A stretch of 64,000 nt of DNA, taken from Bacteroidales bacterium UBA4116 (GTDB taxonomy: Bacteria; Bacteroidota; Bacteroidia; Bacteroidales; Tannerellaceae). Below, piece after piece: positions 27,201 through 34,821 of this stretch. The position numbers and the translations under genes were made by a program. The notes below the pieces were generated by a model, which was not told where the DNA came from, ran no database searches, and worked only from the letters and a program-made list of their open reading frames with translations. The stretch is from positions 62,001 to 126,000 of the forward strand of contig DFXE01000020.1 of the NCBI GenBank assembly GCA_002381645.1, written 5' to 3'. Positions within the stretch are counted from its first letter, which is position 1; every line of letters begins with the position of its first letter.

Positions 27201-28323
27201 AGAAAATGAAAAGTTGATAATAAGGGTTACCGACAATGGAAAAGGAATATCAAAAGAAGAACAAAAAAATATTTTCATCCCGTTTTACCAGATTGCTAAA
27301 GACAGAAAACCGGGAACCGGAATAGGGCTTTCACTTGTAAAATTATTAGTCGATGCCCATCACGGTATGATTGAAGTGGAAAGTACACCTCACAAGGCCA
27401 CCTCTTTCACTGTTACATTGCCGGTAAACCAATCCGGCATACTAACCGACCAGGTGAACTCCAACAATTCTTTTGTCGTTACAGATAAAGATTCACACGT
27501 ACATGTTGCTGCCGCAGATCATCCAGAAGAGAAAAAGCAGAAAGTCACTGTTTTAATTATTGAAGATAACCTGGAAATGAAAAAGTTTCTTGCCGAAACC
27601 TTTTTATGGGCAAATCCTATTCTTGCAGAAAACGGAAAAGCAGGTTTGGAAGAACTCAAAAAGCAACCTGTCGATATCATTATAAGCGATGTAATGATGC
27701 CGGTCATGGATGGAATAACATTCACCCAGGAACTCAAAAGCAATATTCTTTATAGCCATATACCGGTTATTTTATTAACCGCAAAGACGGATACACAATC
27801 TAAAGTGTCCGGAATAAAAGCAGGCGCAGACGCATACGTCGAAAAACCTTTTTCTCCGAAAGTATTACAGGCACAGGTTGAGAATTTACTCGAATCGCGC
27901 AGGAAATTACACCACAAGTTTGCCAAATCGCCTTTTTTCCCACTCAACAGTGTGGCAGGTAATGAAGCGAACGAAGTTTTTTTATCAAGGATGAATACGA
28001 TCATTGAGAAAAATATTTCAAATATTGATTTTACAATTGATATGCTTGCCGAACAGCTTTCAATCAGCCGGTCAGGACTTTTTGTAAAGATAAAGAACCT
28101 TGTCGGCATGACTCCTAATGAACTTATCCAACTGGTACGCCTCAAGAAAGCGGCGGAATTATTGACTTCACAAAAATACAGGGTCAATGAAATCTGTTAC
28201 CAGGTCGGATTCGGCGATCCTTCTTACTTCACCAAGTGTTTTCAAAAACAGTTCGGTATACTACCTAAAGACATTATCTCACAAAAACAAAAAGACCCAC
28301 CTGTTACAGGTAAGGTAACATAA
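24262..28323 (+). CDS. Hybrid two-component system regulator (HTCS), 1353 aa
   Basis: All HTCS parts are visible in order: signal segment, periplasmic two-component propeller repeats (about 30-690, with many IWIGTDNGL-type blades), Y_Y_Y domain (about 700-780), one membrane helix (about 790-812), histidine kinase with phospho-acceptor His847 (LIAHEIRTP), ATPase domain (GKGISKEEQ, GTGIGLSLVK), receiver domain with Asp1143 (ISDVMMP), and a C-terminal AraC-type DNA-binding domain (about 1245-1345). HTCS proteins bind a specific breakdown product in the periplasm and activate their PUL. It is divergent from susC, which is its likely target. Confidence 0.94.
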   Translation: MTTHYIQKLCLLLFFNLFFIVIQAEIFRFKHIEVENGLASNTIRSIVQDRNEFIWFGTDNGLCRFDGTVFKNFKNIPGDTTSIGNNYIYSLFEDSQGVFWVGTDEGVYNYHSRNETFSFFSDRTNNGTQISSHVSGIAEDKMGNIWFSTTEQGVFCYDKNRRILKQYIQDKDDLNSLASNIVLCIYIDKQNTIWASCHNSGALLNRYDPVMDRFTAFPVNIIPEMAKEFNVYSIIEDDKNNLWLGTWNNGICKVERETGNIESYLIPETSKGISHIHEITEYEPGILLIGSDDGLSIFNTETFESELITVTEFKSSSISSKFIYPIYKDKEGGLWVGTYYGGVNYAPPRKGSMEGYTHSKYINSVGGNIISSFCEDTYGNIWIGSDDGGLSCFNPVKKTFKNYKPEKHKNSLSYHNIHALCLDENKLWIGTYSGGLNVLDIHTGKFKHYLSKTDDTLTLYGNSIYSIYKDGDNDIWIGTMNGISRYNRKGDNFRRMIETGITTIDIIEDNEKNMWFATWGKGLYRYNKQTNTWTNYLHHKEDPRSLPHNQINTLCVDKEGILWIGTDNGLCFFDKEKEQFNAVVLDIPSPGIACIKAIDNELWITTINGLINYRLTDGRVRTFFRSDGLQSDQFNPKAGLLSSSGELYLGSINGFNVINPYDMIQNEYTPPVWITNIQLYNKDLPIGTDGILTASTLYTDKIELSHKDNVLNIEYVALSFSSPSKNKYKYILEGFDKEWNDVGNQRRATYTNLPPGNYTFKVTGTNNDGKASGQMATLDITVHPPIWLTPFAYFIYALLIIGISGYVLYIMRKRTEKKHKERMQELRNEKEKELHDAKINFFTLIAHEIRTPVSLIIGPLEKITESSAELPPPIRESLNIIERNSQRLLSLVNQLLDFRKAEEGAFIIRFATYNIYDLLINIYDRFKPMAEHKGITFSCDITDTKLTATVDSEAFTKIISNLLTNALKYAENTIRLSSYIENEKLIIRVTDNGKGISKEEQKNIFIPFYQIAKDRKPGTGIGLSLVKLLVDAHHGMIEVESTPHKATSFTVTLPVNQSGILTDQVNSNNSFVVTDKDSHVHVAAADHPEEKKQKVTVLIIEDNLEMKKFLAETFLWANPILAENGKAGLEELKKQPVDIIISDVMMPVMDGITFTQELKSNILYSHIPVILLTAKTDTQSKVSGIKAGADAYVEKPFSPKVLQAQVENLLESRRKLHHKFAKSPFFPLNSVAGNEANEVFLSRMNTIIEKNISNIDFTIDMLAEQLSISRSGLFVKIKNLVGMTPNELIQLVRLKKAAELLTSQKYRVNEICYQVGFGDPSYFTKCFQKQFGILPKDIISQKQKDPPVTGKVT

Positions 28324-28347
28324 TTGTTTAATTTACGGGCATTTGTA

Positions 28348-28388
28348 AATCCATTGTATTATTTTACCATATTAATGGATTCCTTTTC
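28348..28388 (+). terminator. Possible terminator after the HTCS gene
   Basis: AATCCATT (28348-28355) and AATGGATT (28374-28381) can pair, followed by CCTTTTCT. The loop is 18 bases and the stem AT-rich, so termination is probably partial. Confidence 0.4.
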
Positions 28389-28436
28389 TATTCTATTTGT
28401 AGTGGTTAAACTTAATTTGTCGAAAAAACTATACAT

Positions 28437-30779
28437 ATGAAAAAGAAACTACTGTTATCATTGTTAATTATAGCAGGTATAACACCTGAAAGTTTTTCAT
28501 GCGAACATTGTTCAGATAAAATAGTAATCCAAAATGTTGTACCCGCTAAAGTAAAATATATTGGTTTGCAACATGTGCGTTTATTGGACAGTCCCTTTAA
28601 AAACGCGATGAAACTGAACGCGGAATGGATGATGGAGCTCGATATGGACAGGCTGTTGTCGAATTTCCGGAAAAATGCAAATCTTACGCCAAAAGCCGAA
28701 CCTTACGGAAGCTGGGAATCCATGGGTATAGCCGGTCATACCTTAGGGCATTACCTTACGGCGCTCTCCCAGCAGTATGCTGCAACAGGTGAAGAGAAAT
28801 ACAAAGAGAGGGTCGATTATATTGTCAATGAACTGGATTCATGCCAGCTTAATTTCGTAAACGGATTCATCGGCGGTATGCCGGGAGGAGATAAAGTATT
28901 TAAAGAGGTGAAAAAAGGTATCATACGTTCCAAAGGATTCGACCTGAACGGAATCTGGGTACCCTGGTATAATGAGCATAAAACCATGATGGGATTAAGC
29001 GATGCCTATTTGCTGACAGGAAATGAAAAAGCAAAAAAGGTATTGGTTGAACTATCCGAATACCTGGCCGACGTGATCTCTGGCTTAACCGAAGAACAAA
29101 TGCAGGTTATGCTGGATTGCGAATATGGCGGCATGAATGAGGCTTTTGCACAGGTATACGCCTTAACAGGTGATAAAAAGTTCCTCGACGCTTCCTACGC
29201 ATTTTATCATAAAAAACTACAGGATAAACTGGCACAAGAAATCGACGCGTTGCAAGGATTACATTCCAACACGCAGATACCTAAATTAATAGGAAGCGCC
29301 CGCCAATATGAACTGACAGGAAACGAACGTGATAAAAAAATAGCGGATTTCTCCTGGAATACCATTGTCCACCATCATTCCTATGCCAACGGTGGTAATA
29401 GTATGGGTGAATACCTTTCTGTTCCTGATAAATTAAGTGACAGGTTGGGAACCAACACATGTGAAACATGCAATACATATAACATGTTAAAGCTGACCCA
29501 ATATCTCTATGAGTGGACCAACGACCCTTCGTATCTTGACTATTATGAACGCGCGTTGTATAATCATATTTTAGCTTCGCAACATCCTGTCGAAGGAAGG
29601 GTCTGTTATTTTCTGTCGTTAGGTATGGGAACAAAAAAAGGATTTGGCAGCAAAACCAATAATTTCTCCTGTTGCATGGGGAGCGGTTTTGAAAACCATT
29701 CCAAATACGGGGGAGCCATATACAGCTATGCCACAGATAAGGAAGCACTGCACATTAATTTATATATTCCGTCTGTTCTTACGTATCCGGAAAAAGGTAT
29801 TTCGTTGAAGATGGAAACACAATATCCAGAAGATGAAAAAATAGCTTTACGCATACAGGAAGCCCCTTCACATGAAATGGATATTAATTTACGTTATCCT
29901 GCCTGGGCTACCTCAGGAATAACAGTAAAGGTTAACGGTAAAAACCAAAAAGTATCTGTTGAACCCGGATCATTCATTACCCTTTCCCGTAAGTGGAAAA
30001 AAGGAGATAAAATAGATATTCATTTCCAATTGCCTCTTTATACGGTTTCAATGCCGGATAATGCCGATCGACGCGCGGTATTTTACGGACCGGCCCTATT
30101 GGCTGGAACATTCGGTAAGGAAGAACGGAAACAAGGGGATATTCCCGTTTTCGTATCAGAAGATAAAAGCATTACAAACTATGTCAAAAAAACTTCGGAT
30201 AATCCGTTAATCTTTAAAACCGTAGCATCGGGAGGCCCCGACAACGTACCTCTGATACCTTTTTACAGGGTATACGATCAGTACCAAACGGTATACTGGG
30301 ATGTATACTCACCACAAGAATGGGAACTTGCCCAAGAAAGTCGTAAGGCGGAACTGGAGAGGATTGCCGCATTAGATAAAAAAACACTGGATTATATTGT
30401 CTTCGGGGAAATGCAGCCTGAACGCGACCATAACCTGGATGGTGAAAATACACGTAACGGCGAAGGTTACCTCCGGAAATACCGTTTTGCTTATGAAAAC
30501 GGCTGGTTTGCTTTTGATATGAAATGCAATTATAACGAGCCAACACAGTTACTACTTACTTATTGGGGTGGAGATTCAAAAAAATATTCGTTTGATGTGG
30601 TGATTGGTGACTGGGTGAAAAAAGTAAGCCTGACGGAAAACAAGAACGGATTTATCGAACATATCGTAGATATACCTGCAGAGGTAACACGTAATAAAGA
30701 GTCGGTCAGAATAATGTTTAAAGCCGACAGTAATACCCGGGTAACAAACATTTATAATTGCAGATTGATGAAGAAGTAA
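28437..30779 (+). CDS. GH146-like (DUF1680 superfamily) beta-L-arabinofuranosidase, 780 aa
   Basis: Signal peptide at 1-21, with cysteines following. The barrel shows signatures of the BT0349-like branch (PWYNEHKTMMGL, YGGMNEAFAQVYALTGD, HSNTQIPK, CNTYNMLKLT, YYERALYNHILASQ). Active-site residues are Glu343 and Cys345 in CETC and Cys412-Cys413 in FSCCMG, equivalent to the zinc-cysteine site of GH127. GH146 enzymes described so far are exo-beta-L-arabinofuranosidases, for instance on arabinan side chains. It follows the HTCS gene by 113 bp in the same direction. It is distant from the two GH127-like enzymes of the leftward operon. Confidence 0.85.
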   Translation: MKKKLLLSLLIIAGITPESFSCEHCSDKIVIQNVVPAKVKYIGLQHVRLLDSPFKNAMKLNAEWMMELDMDRLLSNFRKNANLTPKAEPYGSWESMGIAGHTLGHYLTALSQQYAATGEEKYKERVDYIVNELDSCQLNFVNGFIGGMPGGDKVFKEVKKGIIRSKGFDLNGIWVPWYNEHKTMMGLSDAYLLTGNEKAKKVLVELSEYLADVISGLTEEQMQVMLDCEYGGMNEAFAQVYALTGDKKFLDASYAFYHKKLQDKLAQEIDALQGLHSNTQIPKLIGSARQYELTGNERDKKIADFSWNTIVHHHSYANGGNSMGEYLSVPDKLSDRLGTNTCETCNTYNMLKLTQYLYEWTNDPSYLDYYERALYNHILASQHPVEGRVCYFLSLGMGTKKGFGSKTNNFSCCMGSGFENHSKYGGAIYSYATDKEALHINLYIPSVLTYPEKGISLKMETQYPEDEKIALRIQEAPSHEMDINLRYPAWATSGITVKVNGKNQKVSVEPGSFITLSRKWKKGDKIDIHFQLPLYTVSMPDNADRRAVFYGPALLAGTFGKEERKQGDIPVFVSEDKSITNYVKKTSDNPLIFKTVASGGPDNVPLIPFYRVYDQYQTVYWDVYSPQEWELAQESRKAELERIAALDKKTLDYIVFGEMQPERDHNLDGENTRNGEGYLRKYRFAYENGWFAFDMKCNYNEPTQLLLTYWGGDSKKYSFDVVIGDWVKKVSLTENKNGFIEHIVDIPAEVTRNKESVRIMFKADSNTRVTNIYNCRLMKK

Positions 30780-30786
30780 TCATTCT

Positions 30787-30867
30787 GAATCAGTAGTCAA
30801 AGTAGTTATCACTCGCTTCACTTATTAGTAGTCAAGTAGTTAAGGATATTATTTTAACTACTGATTC
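30787..30867. repeat. Inverted and direct AGTAGT repeats
   Basis: GAATCAGTAGT (30787-30797) pairs exactly with ACTACTGATTC (30857-30867). Between them AGTAGTCAAAGTAGTTA and AGTAGTCAAGTAGTTA form a direct repeat. The structure fills the gap between the GH146-like gene and the next gene. Confidence 0.5.
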
Positions 30868-30886
30868 AATATAGATAATAAAAGAT

Positions 30887-31759
30887 ATGAAAAATATATA
30901 TTTGACTTCACTTATCATGACCGTTATAATTACATTGACGGTTGCGTGTAACCCTATATCTAACAAGAATTCCATACAGCAGGAAGACGGAAAAATGGCA
31001 ATCCTGGTGGATACGCCTGCTATAATTACCCCGCCTGCGGAATTAAATTTAGATCCTTTTTATAAAAAATACATGAATGTAAACGGCATTCATGTCGCCA
31101 GTTCATGGCGGGTTCCCGATACCTGTTTTTATGCCGCTTACATAACGATAAAAGCACTGACGGAAGCATTACCGCATGAAGTCCTCGATACCCTGGTGAA
31201 ACAAAACACCCGCATCGGTATTATGGCAAGATATGAAGGTACGACGGATATTCCTGAACATGCCCATTTAGTTAATGATACAACCATGAATTGGGATGTA
31301 CGGGCAAGAGGGCTGGGCGGAAGCCCGCGGAATCCGTTCTCCACCTGTGCTGAAGAAAACATTTTAGCTTATCAGATTGATAAATACCATGCCGAAGACA
31401 TCCTGATCCATGAATTCGCGCATACCATCCACCATGCCGGGGTATTAGCCATTTATCCCGACTTCAACAACGAATTACAGATATCTTTGGATAAAGCACT
31501 GGCTAAAGGACGGTGGAAAAATGTATACGCTTCAACCAATGTTAGCGAATACTGGGCGGAAGGTGTACAAAACTGGTTTAACGTGAATGCGGAGGTAAAT
31601 ACAGATGAAGGGGACGGAAAGCATAACATGATAAATACCCGCGAAGAAATGAAACGGTACGACCCCGATTTGTATAACATTCTTGCCCGTTTTTTCCCCG
31701 AAGTGGAAGAACAGATCAGCCGTCATAAAAAAATCAATCTGTATAACTGGACCGAATAA
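30887..31759 (+). CDS. Putative zinc metalloprotease lipoprotein, 290 aa
   Basis: Lipoprotein signal with cysteine 21 (ITLTVACNP). The mature protein carries the zinc motif HEFAH (within LIHEFAHTIHH, about residues 175-179) and, about 50 residues later, SEYWAEGVQNWF, whose glutamates could supply the third ligand of a gluzincin-type site. The family is not recognised by name. It follows the GH146-like gene in the same direction with a repeat-rich 107 bp gap. Its place at the end of PUL 1 suggests action on the protein part of a glycoprotein, but this is inference. Confidence 0.65.
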   Translation: MKNIYLTSLIMTVIITLTVACNPISNKNSIQQEDGKMAILVDTPAIITPPAELNLDPFYKKYMNVNGIHVASSWRVPDTCFYAAYITIKALTEALPHEVLDTLVKQNTRIGIMARYEGTTDIPEHAHLVNDTTMNWDVRARGLGGSPRNPFSTCAEENILAYQIDKYHAEDILIHEFAHTIHHAGVLAIYPDFNNELQISLDKALAKGRWKNVYASTNVSEYWAEGVQNWFNVNAEVNTDEGDGKHNMINTREEMKRYDPDLYNILARFFPEVEEQISRHKKINLYNWTE

Positions 31760-31840
31760 GAGAATTAAGATACACGGACATTTTTTCAACCAGGCAATGA
31801 ATATGTATCTGAAAGATTAGCTGTTATTATACTTTTTGGC

Positions 31841-31848
31841 TAATTTTG
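31841..31848 (+). promoter_or_regulatory. -7 element TAATTTTG before the DUF3078 gene
   Basis: TAATTTTGCC matches TAnnTTTG and lies 39 bases before the ATG at 31888. It separates this gene from PUL 1. Confidence 0.5.
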
Positions 31849-31887
31849 CCACCGTAGAATTGCTTTGAACTGAAAAAAACAGGGTTT

Positions 31888-33408
31888 ATGATGTTGAGGA
31901 GATACCGTGTATTCATAATTTTCATATTATTCTTATCATCTGTTCACATAGCGAAAGCACAGGTAGCTGCTACAGATACCGTTTCCACTATTGAGTTCGA
32001 CGAATCAAGCCTGGATAAAATAACTGATCTCAAAAAACAGTTTGAGAAACAGAACAGGACGTATTCCGTTCCTGTACGTACCCGTACACAAGCACAACGT
32101 GTTAATAACAAAAAAGAATTGAAAATGTCGCCGGAAGCACTTTACTGGGCAAAATATGCCCGGAACGCATCCACTGCTTTCGGCAGGTATTTGGTTTTAG
32201 ACGATACGATTATTGTTACTCCCCTTTATTTACCTCCTGTCTTCAGGGGAAATATTTTACCGAAGGATATGCAACTGTATGATAAAGATATAGTAAAAAC
32301 CAAAAGTCCTTATGACTTCATGTATAAACCTGATTCAACCTTATATAAAAAATTCATGCAGAGGGAAGCTACCTATGAATTAGCTTATGAATATATAGAA
32401 AGGAATCATCCTCAATACTTTCGTTTTTCCGAAAGAGATCTTCCCGGCGAAACAATAAAAACAACTTACCTCCAGAAACCTATCACTGAAGAACCTCTTA
32501 TATTCGTGCATCCGGAGGTCAGTTTTGACGATGTGGAAGCTCCCGCTAAATTTATCCCCGACAGGTTATACTGGCGATCGGCTTTTGAAAGTGTGCTGCA
32601 GTTTTCACAGAATTATATTTCTCCCAACTGGCATAAGGGGGGAACCAGCAATCTGAATATATTTACCAAAAACCATTTAAGATACGACTATAATAAAGAT
32701 AAGGTTCAGTTCACAAACGAAATGGAAATAAAAGTCAGCTTCTTCAATGCGCCTAAAGATAACTTACGCCGTTATAAAATTGGCGACGATGTCTTCCGGT
32801 TGCACAGTAATATCGGATACCAGGCTTTTAACAAATGGTATTATACCTTCGATACGGAATTCAAAACCCAGTTGTTTAAGAACTATCAGGAAAATTCGAA
32901 TATTAAACAGGCCGCTTTTTTAGCACCTTTATCTCTCAACATGGGTATAGGTATGAAATACGATCTTGAAAAAACATATACCAAACGGAATAAAAACCTC
33001 AAATTAAGCGTTAACCTGGCTCCCCTTTCGTATACGTTCATGTACAGTACCAGAAAAGATATAGAAATGGATCTAGGCCGTCATGGATTTGAGAAAAAAA
33101 AGAATCCGGTTGAAGGTGAAAATCCCTATGAAAATATTCTCCACCGGATAGGTTCAACAGTACGTACGGATATGACCATGAATTTTAGCAGAAATATAAG
33201 CTGGCAGTCGCGGTTATATTATTTTACCACTTATCATCAAACATTAGCCGAATTTGAAAACACCTTGATCCTTGCTATTACACGTCATTTCTCTACACGC
33301 ATTTACGCACATATCCGCTTTGATGATTCAGTAGAAAAAACAGAAGACTTCGACAGCTATTTCCAGGTGAACGAATTACTGAGTTTCGGCTTTAATTACA
33401 AATGGTAA
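31888..33408 (+). CDS. DUF3078-like outer-membrane beta-barrel protein, 506 aa
   Basis: Signal peptide at about 1-25 (VHIAKAQ). The N-terminal third is polar; the C-terminal 300 residues alternate as in a beta-barrel and end in LLSFGFNYKW, an outer-membrane-type terminus. The sequence WHKGGTSNLNIF is typical of DUF3078-type Bacteroidetes proteins, on which I base the call. Function is unknown. It stands alone between PUL 1 and the rnf operon. Confidence 0.65.
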   Translation: MMLRRYRVFIIFILFLSSVHIAKAQVAATDTVSTIEFDESSLDKITDLKKQFEKQNRTYSVPVRTRTQAQRVNNKKELKMSPEALYWAKYARNASTAFGRYLVLDDTIIVTPLYLPPVFRGNILPKDMQLYDKDIVKTKSPYDFMYKPDSTLYKKFMQREATYELAYEYIERNHPQYFRFSERDLPGETIKTTYLQKPITEEPLIFVHPEVSFDDVEAPAKFIPDRLYWRSAFESVLQFSQNYISPNWHKGGTSNLNIFTKNHLRYDYNKDKVQFTNEMEIKVSFFNAPKDNLRRYKIGDDVFRLHSNIGYQAFNKWYYTFDTEFKTQLFKNYQENSNIKQAAFLAPLSLNMGIGMKYDLEKTYTKRNKNLKLSVNLAPLSYTFMYSTRKDIEMDLGRHGFEKKKNPVEGENPYENILHRIGSTVRTDMTMNFSRNISWQSRLYYFTTYHQTLAEFENTLILAITRHFSTRIYAHIRFDDSVEKTEDFDSYFQVNELLSFGFNYKW

Positions 33409-33436
33409 GTTAAATAAGTTTATAGCCCAAATATTA

Positions 33437-33478
33437 TTGGAAATTCGTGACATTATTTCCAAATATTAGTTACTTTTG
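33437..33478 (+). promoter_or_regulatory. rnf operon promoter with overlapping dyad
   Basis: TACTTTTG at 33471-33478 is a good -7 box, 30 bases before the rseC ATG. Directly upstream, TTGGAAAT (33437-33444) and ATTTCCAA (33455-33462) form an inverted repeat with a 10-base centre, extended by AATATT on both sides. It covers the -33 region, so a repressor or activator could act there. Confidence 0.5.
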
Positions 33479-33508
33479 CCCTGATTTTGCTATGTCGAGA
33501 TTACAAAT

Positions 33509-33928
33509 ATGAAAGATACGATCAATCATAGCGGGACAATTGAACGAATAGAAGGTGATACGGTCTTTGTAAAGATCGTACAACAGTCGGCCTGCGCCGG
33601 TTGTCATGCCAAATCGATGTGTATGGCCGCCGACAGTAAGGACAAAATAATTGAAGTCACCGACCGTTCGGGCTCTTTTCAGGTAAATGAACAGGTTATT
33701 ATTCAGGGAGAGACCTCTATGGGGCTTCAGGCGGTATTTCTGGCCTTTGTCCTTCCTTTGCTGTTAATTGTATTTATTATTGTATTCGGGACTGATCAAC
33801 AATGGAATGAAAGTATAAGCGCCCTATCCGCGCTCGTGCTTTTAGCTGTATATTATATCATTTTATATTTATTTCGCGATAAACTGAAAAAAAAGTTCGT
33901 CTTTACTTTAAATAAAACAAAAAACTAA
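33509..33928 (+). CDS. rseC: RseC/SoxR-reducing-system-like membrane protein
   Basis: A 139-residue RseC/MucC-family protein. The N-terminal domain has the cysteine cluster CAGCHAKSMC (about residues 31-40), followed by two membrane helices (about 73-95 and 100-122). In E. coli, RseC is coded near rnf and takes part in reducing SoxR with the Rnf complex. In Bacteroidales it commonly heads the rnf operon, as here (15 bp before rnfB), so a role in Rnf assembly or redox coupling is likely. Confidence 0.88.
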   Translation: MKDTINHSGTIERIEGDTVFVKIVQQSACAGCHAKSMCMAADSKDKIIEVTDRSGSFQVNEQVIIQGETSMGLQAVFLAFVLPLLLIVFIIVFGTDQQWNESISALSALVLLAVYYIILYLFRDKLKKKFVFTLNKTKN

Positions 33929-33943
33929 TAGTTAGAATATAAC

Positions 33944-34807
33944 ATGATTTTAATCGCCATTATTTCCCTGGGGGGAATTGGAGTTATCGGTGCAACGCTG
34001 CTTTATGCGGCCTCCAAAAAATTCGAAGTTTATGAAGATCCCCGCATCGCACAAGTACAGGAAGCTTTACCTGCTGCCAATTGCGGGGGATGCGGTTTTC
34101 CCGGTTGCCCGGCCTTTGCCGCCGCTTGTGTGAATGCGGATTCATTGGATGGTTTATGTTGTCCGGTAGGAGGAAGCGAGGTTATGAACAGGGTAGCGGC
34201 CATACTTGGCAAGGAAGCCACCGCTTCCGACCCGATGATAGCCGTAGTACGTTGTAACGGTAATTGTGAGGCACGCCCGCGAACCAACTATTACGACGGC
34301 GCGAAAAGTTGCGCGATCGCCTCTTCTTTATATGGTGGTGAGACCGGTTGCTCATATGGTTGCTACGGATATGGCGACTGTGAATTTTCCTGTCCTTTCG
34401 ACGCGATACATATTAACCCGGAAACACTGCTGCCTGAAGTGATCGATGAAAAATGTACCGCTTGTGGAGCCTGTGTAAAAGCCTGTCCGAAAAACCTGAT
34501 CGAATTGCGGAAAAGAGGCCCTAAATCACGCCGTATTTATGTAAGCTGTATGAATAACGACAAAGGCGGAGTGGCACGCAAAGCGTGCAGCAATGCCTGC
34601 ATTGCCTGCACCAAATGCCAGAAAGAATGCCCGTTCGAAGCGATTACCATTACCAATAATTTAGCTTATATCGATTACATGAAATGCCGCCTCTGCCGGA
34701 AATGTGCACCTGTATGCCCTACAAATGCCATTCTTGAGGACAACTTTCCGCCACGGAAGGAAAAAGTAGCGGCCGTAAGCGACGATTCAAAAGAAAAAAC
34801 AAATTAA
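33944..34807 (+). CDS. rnfB: Rnf complex subunit RnfB, 287 aa
   Basis: An N-terminal membrane helix (about 1-22) is followed by the four-cysteine cluster NCGGCGFPGC plus a downstream cysteine (about 45-65), and then multiple ferredoxin-type [4Fe-4S] motifs (CEFSCPFDA, CTACGACVKACP, CIACTKCQKECP, CRLCRKCAPVCP). RnfB passes electrons from ferredoxin into the complex, which couples ferredoxin:NAD oxidoreduction to ion export. The extra clusters beyond two are usual for anaerobes. It is second in the operon, and rnfC follows after 14 bp. Confidence 0.95.
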   Translation: MILIAIISLGGIGVIGATLLYAASKKFEVYEDPRIAQVQEALPAANCGGCGFPGCPAFAAACVNADSLDGLCCPVGGSEVMNRVAAILGKEATASDPMIAVVRCNGNCEARPRTNYYDGAKSCAIASSLYGGETGCSYGCYGYGDCEFSCPFDAIHINPETLLPEVIDEKCTACGACVKACPKNLIELRKRGPKSRRIYVSCMNNDKGGVARKACSNACIACTKCQKECPFEAITITNNLAYIDYMKCRLCRKCAPVCPTNAILEDNFPPRKEKVAAVSDDSKEKTN

Positions 34808-34821
34808 ATAGTACAAATAGT

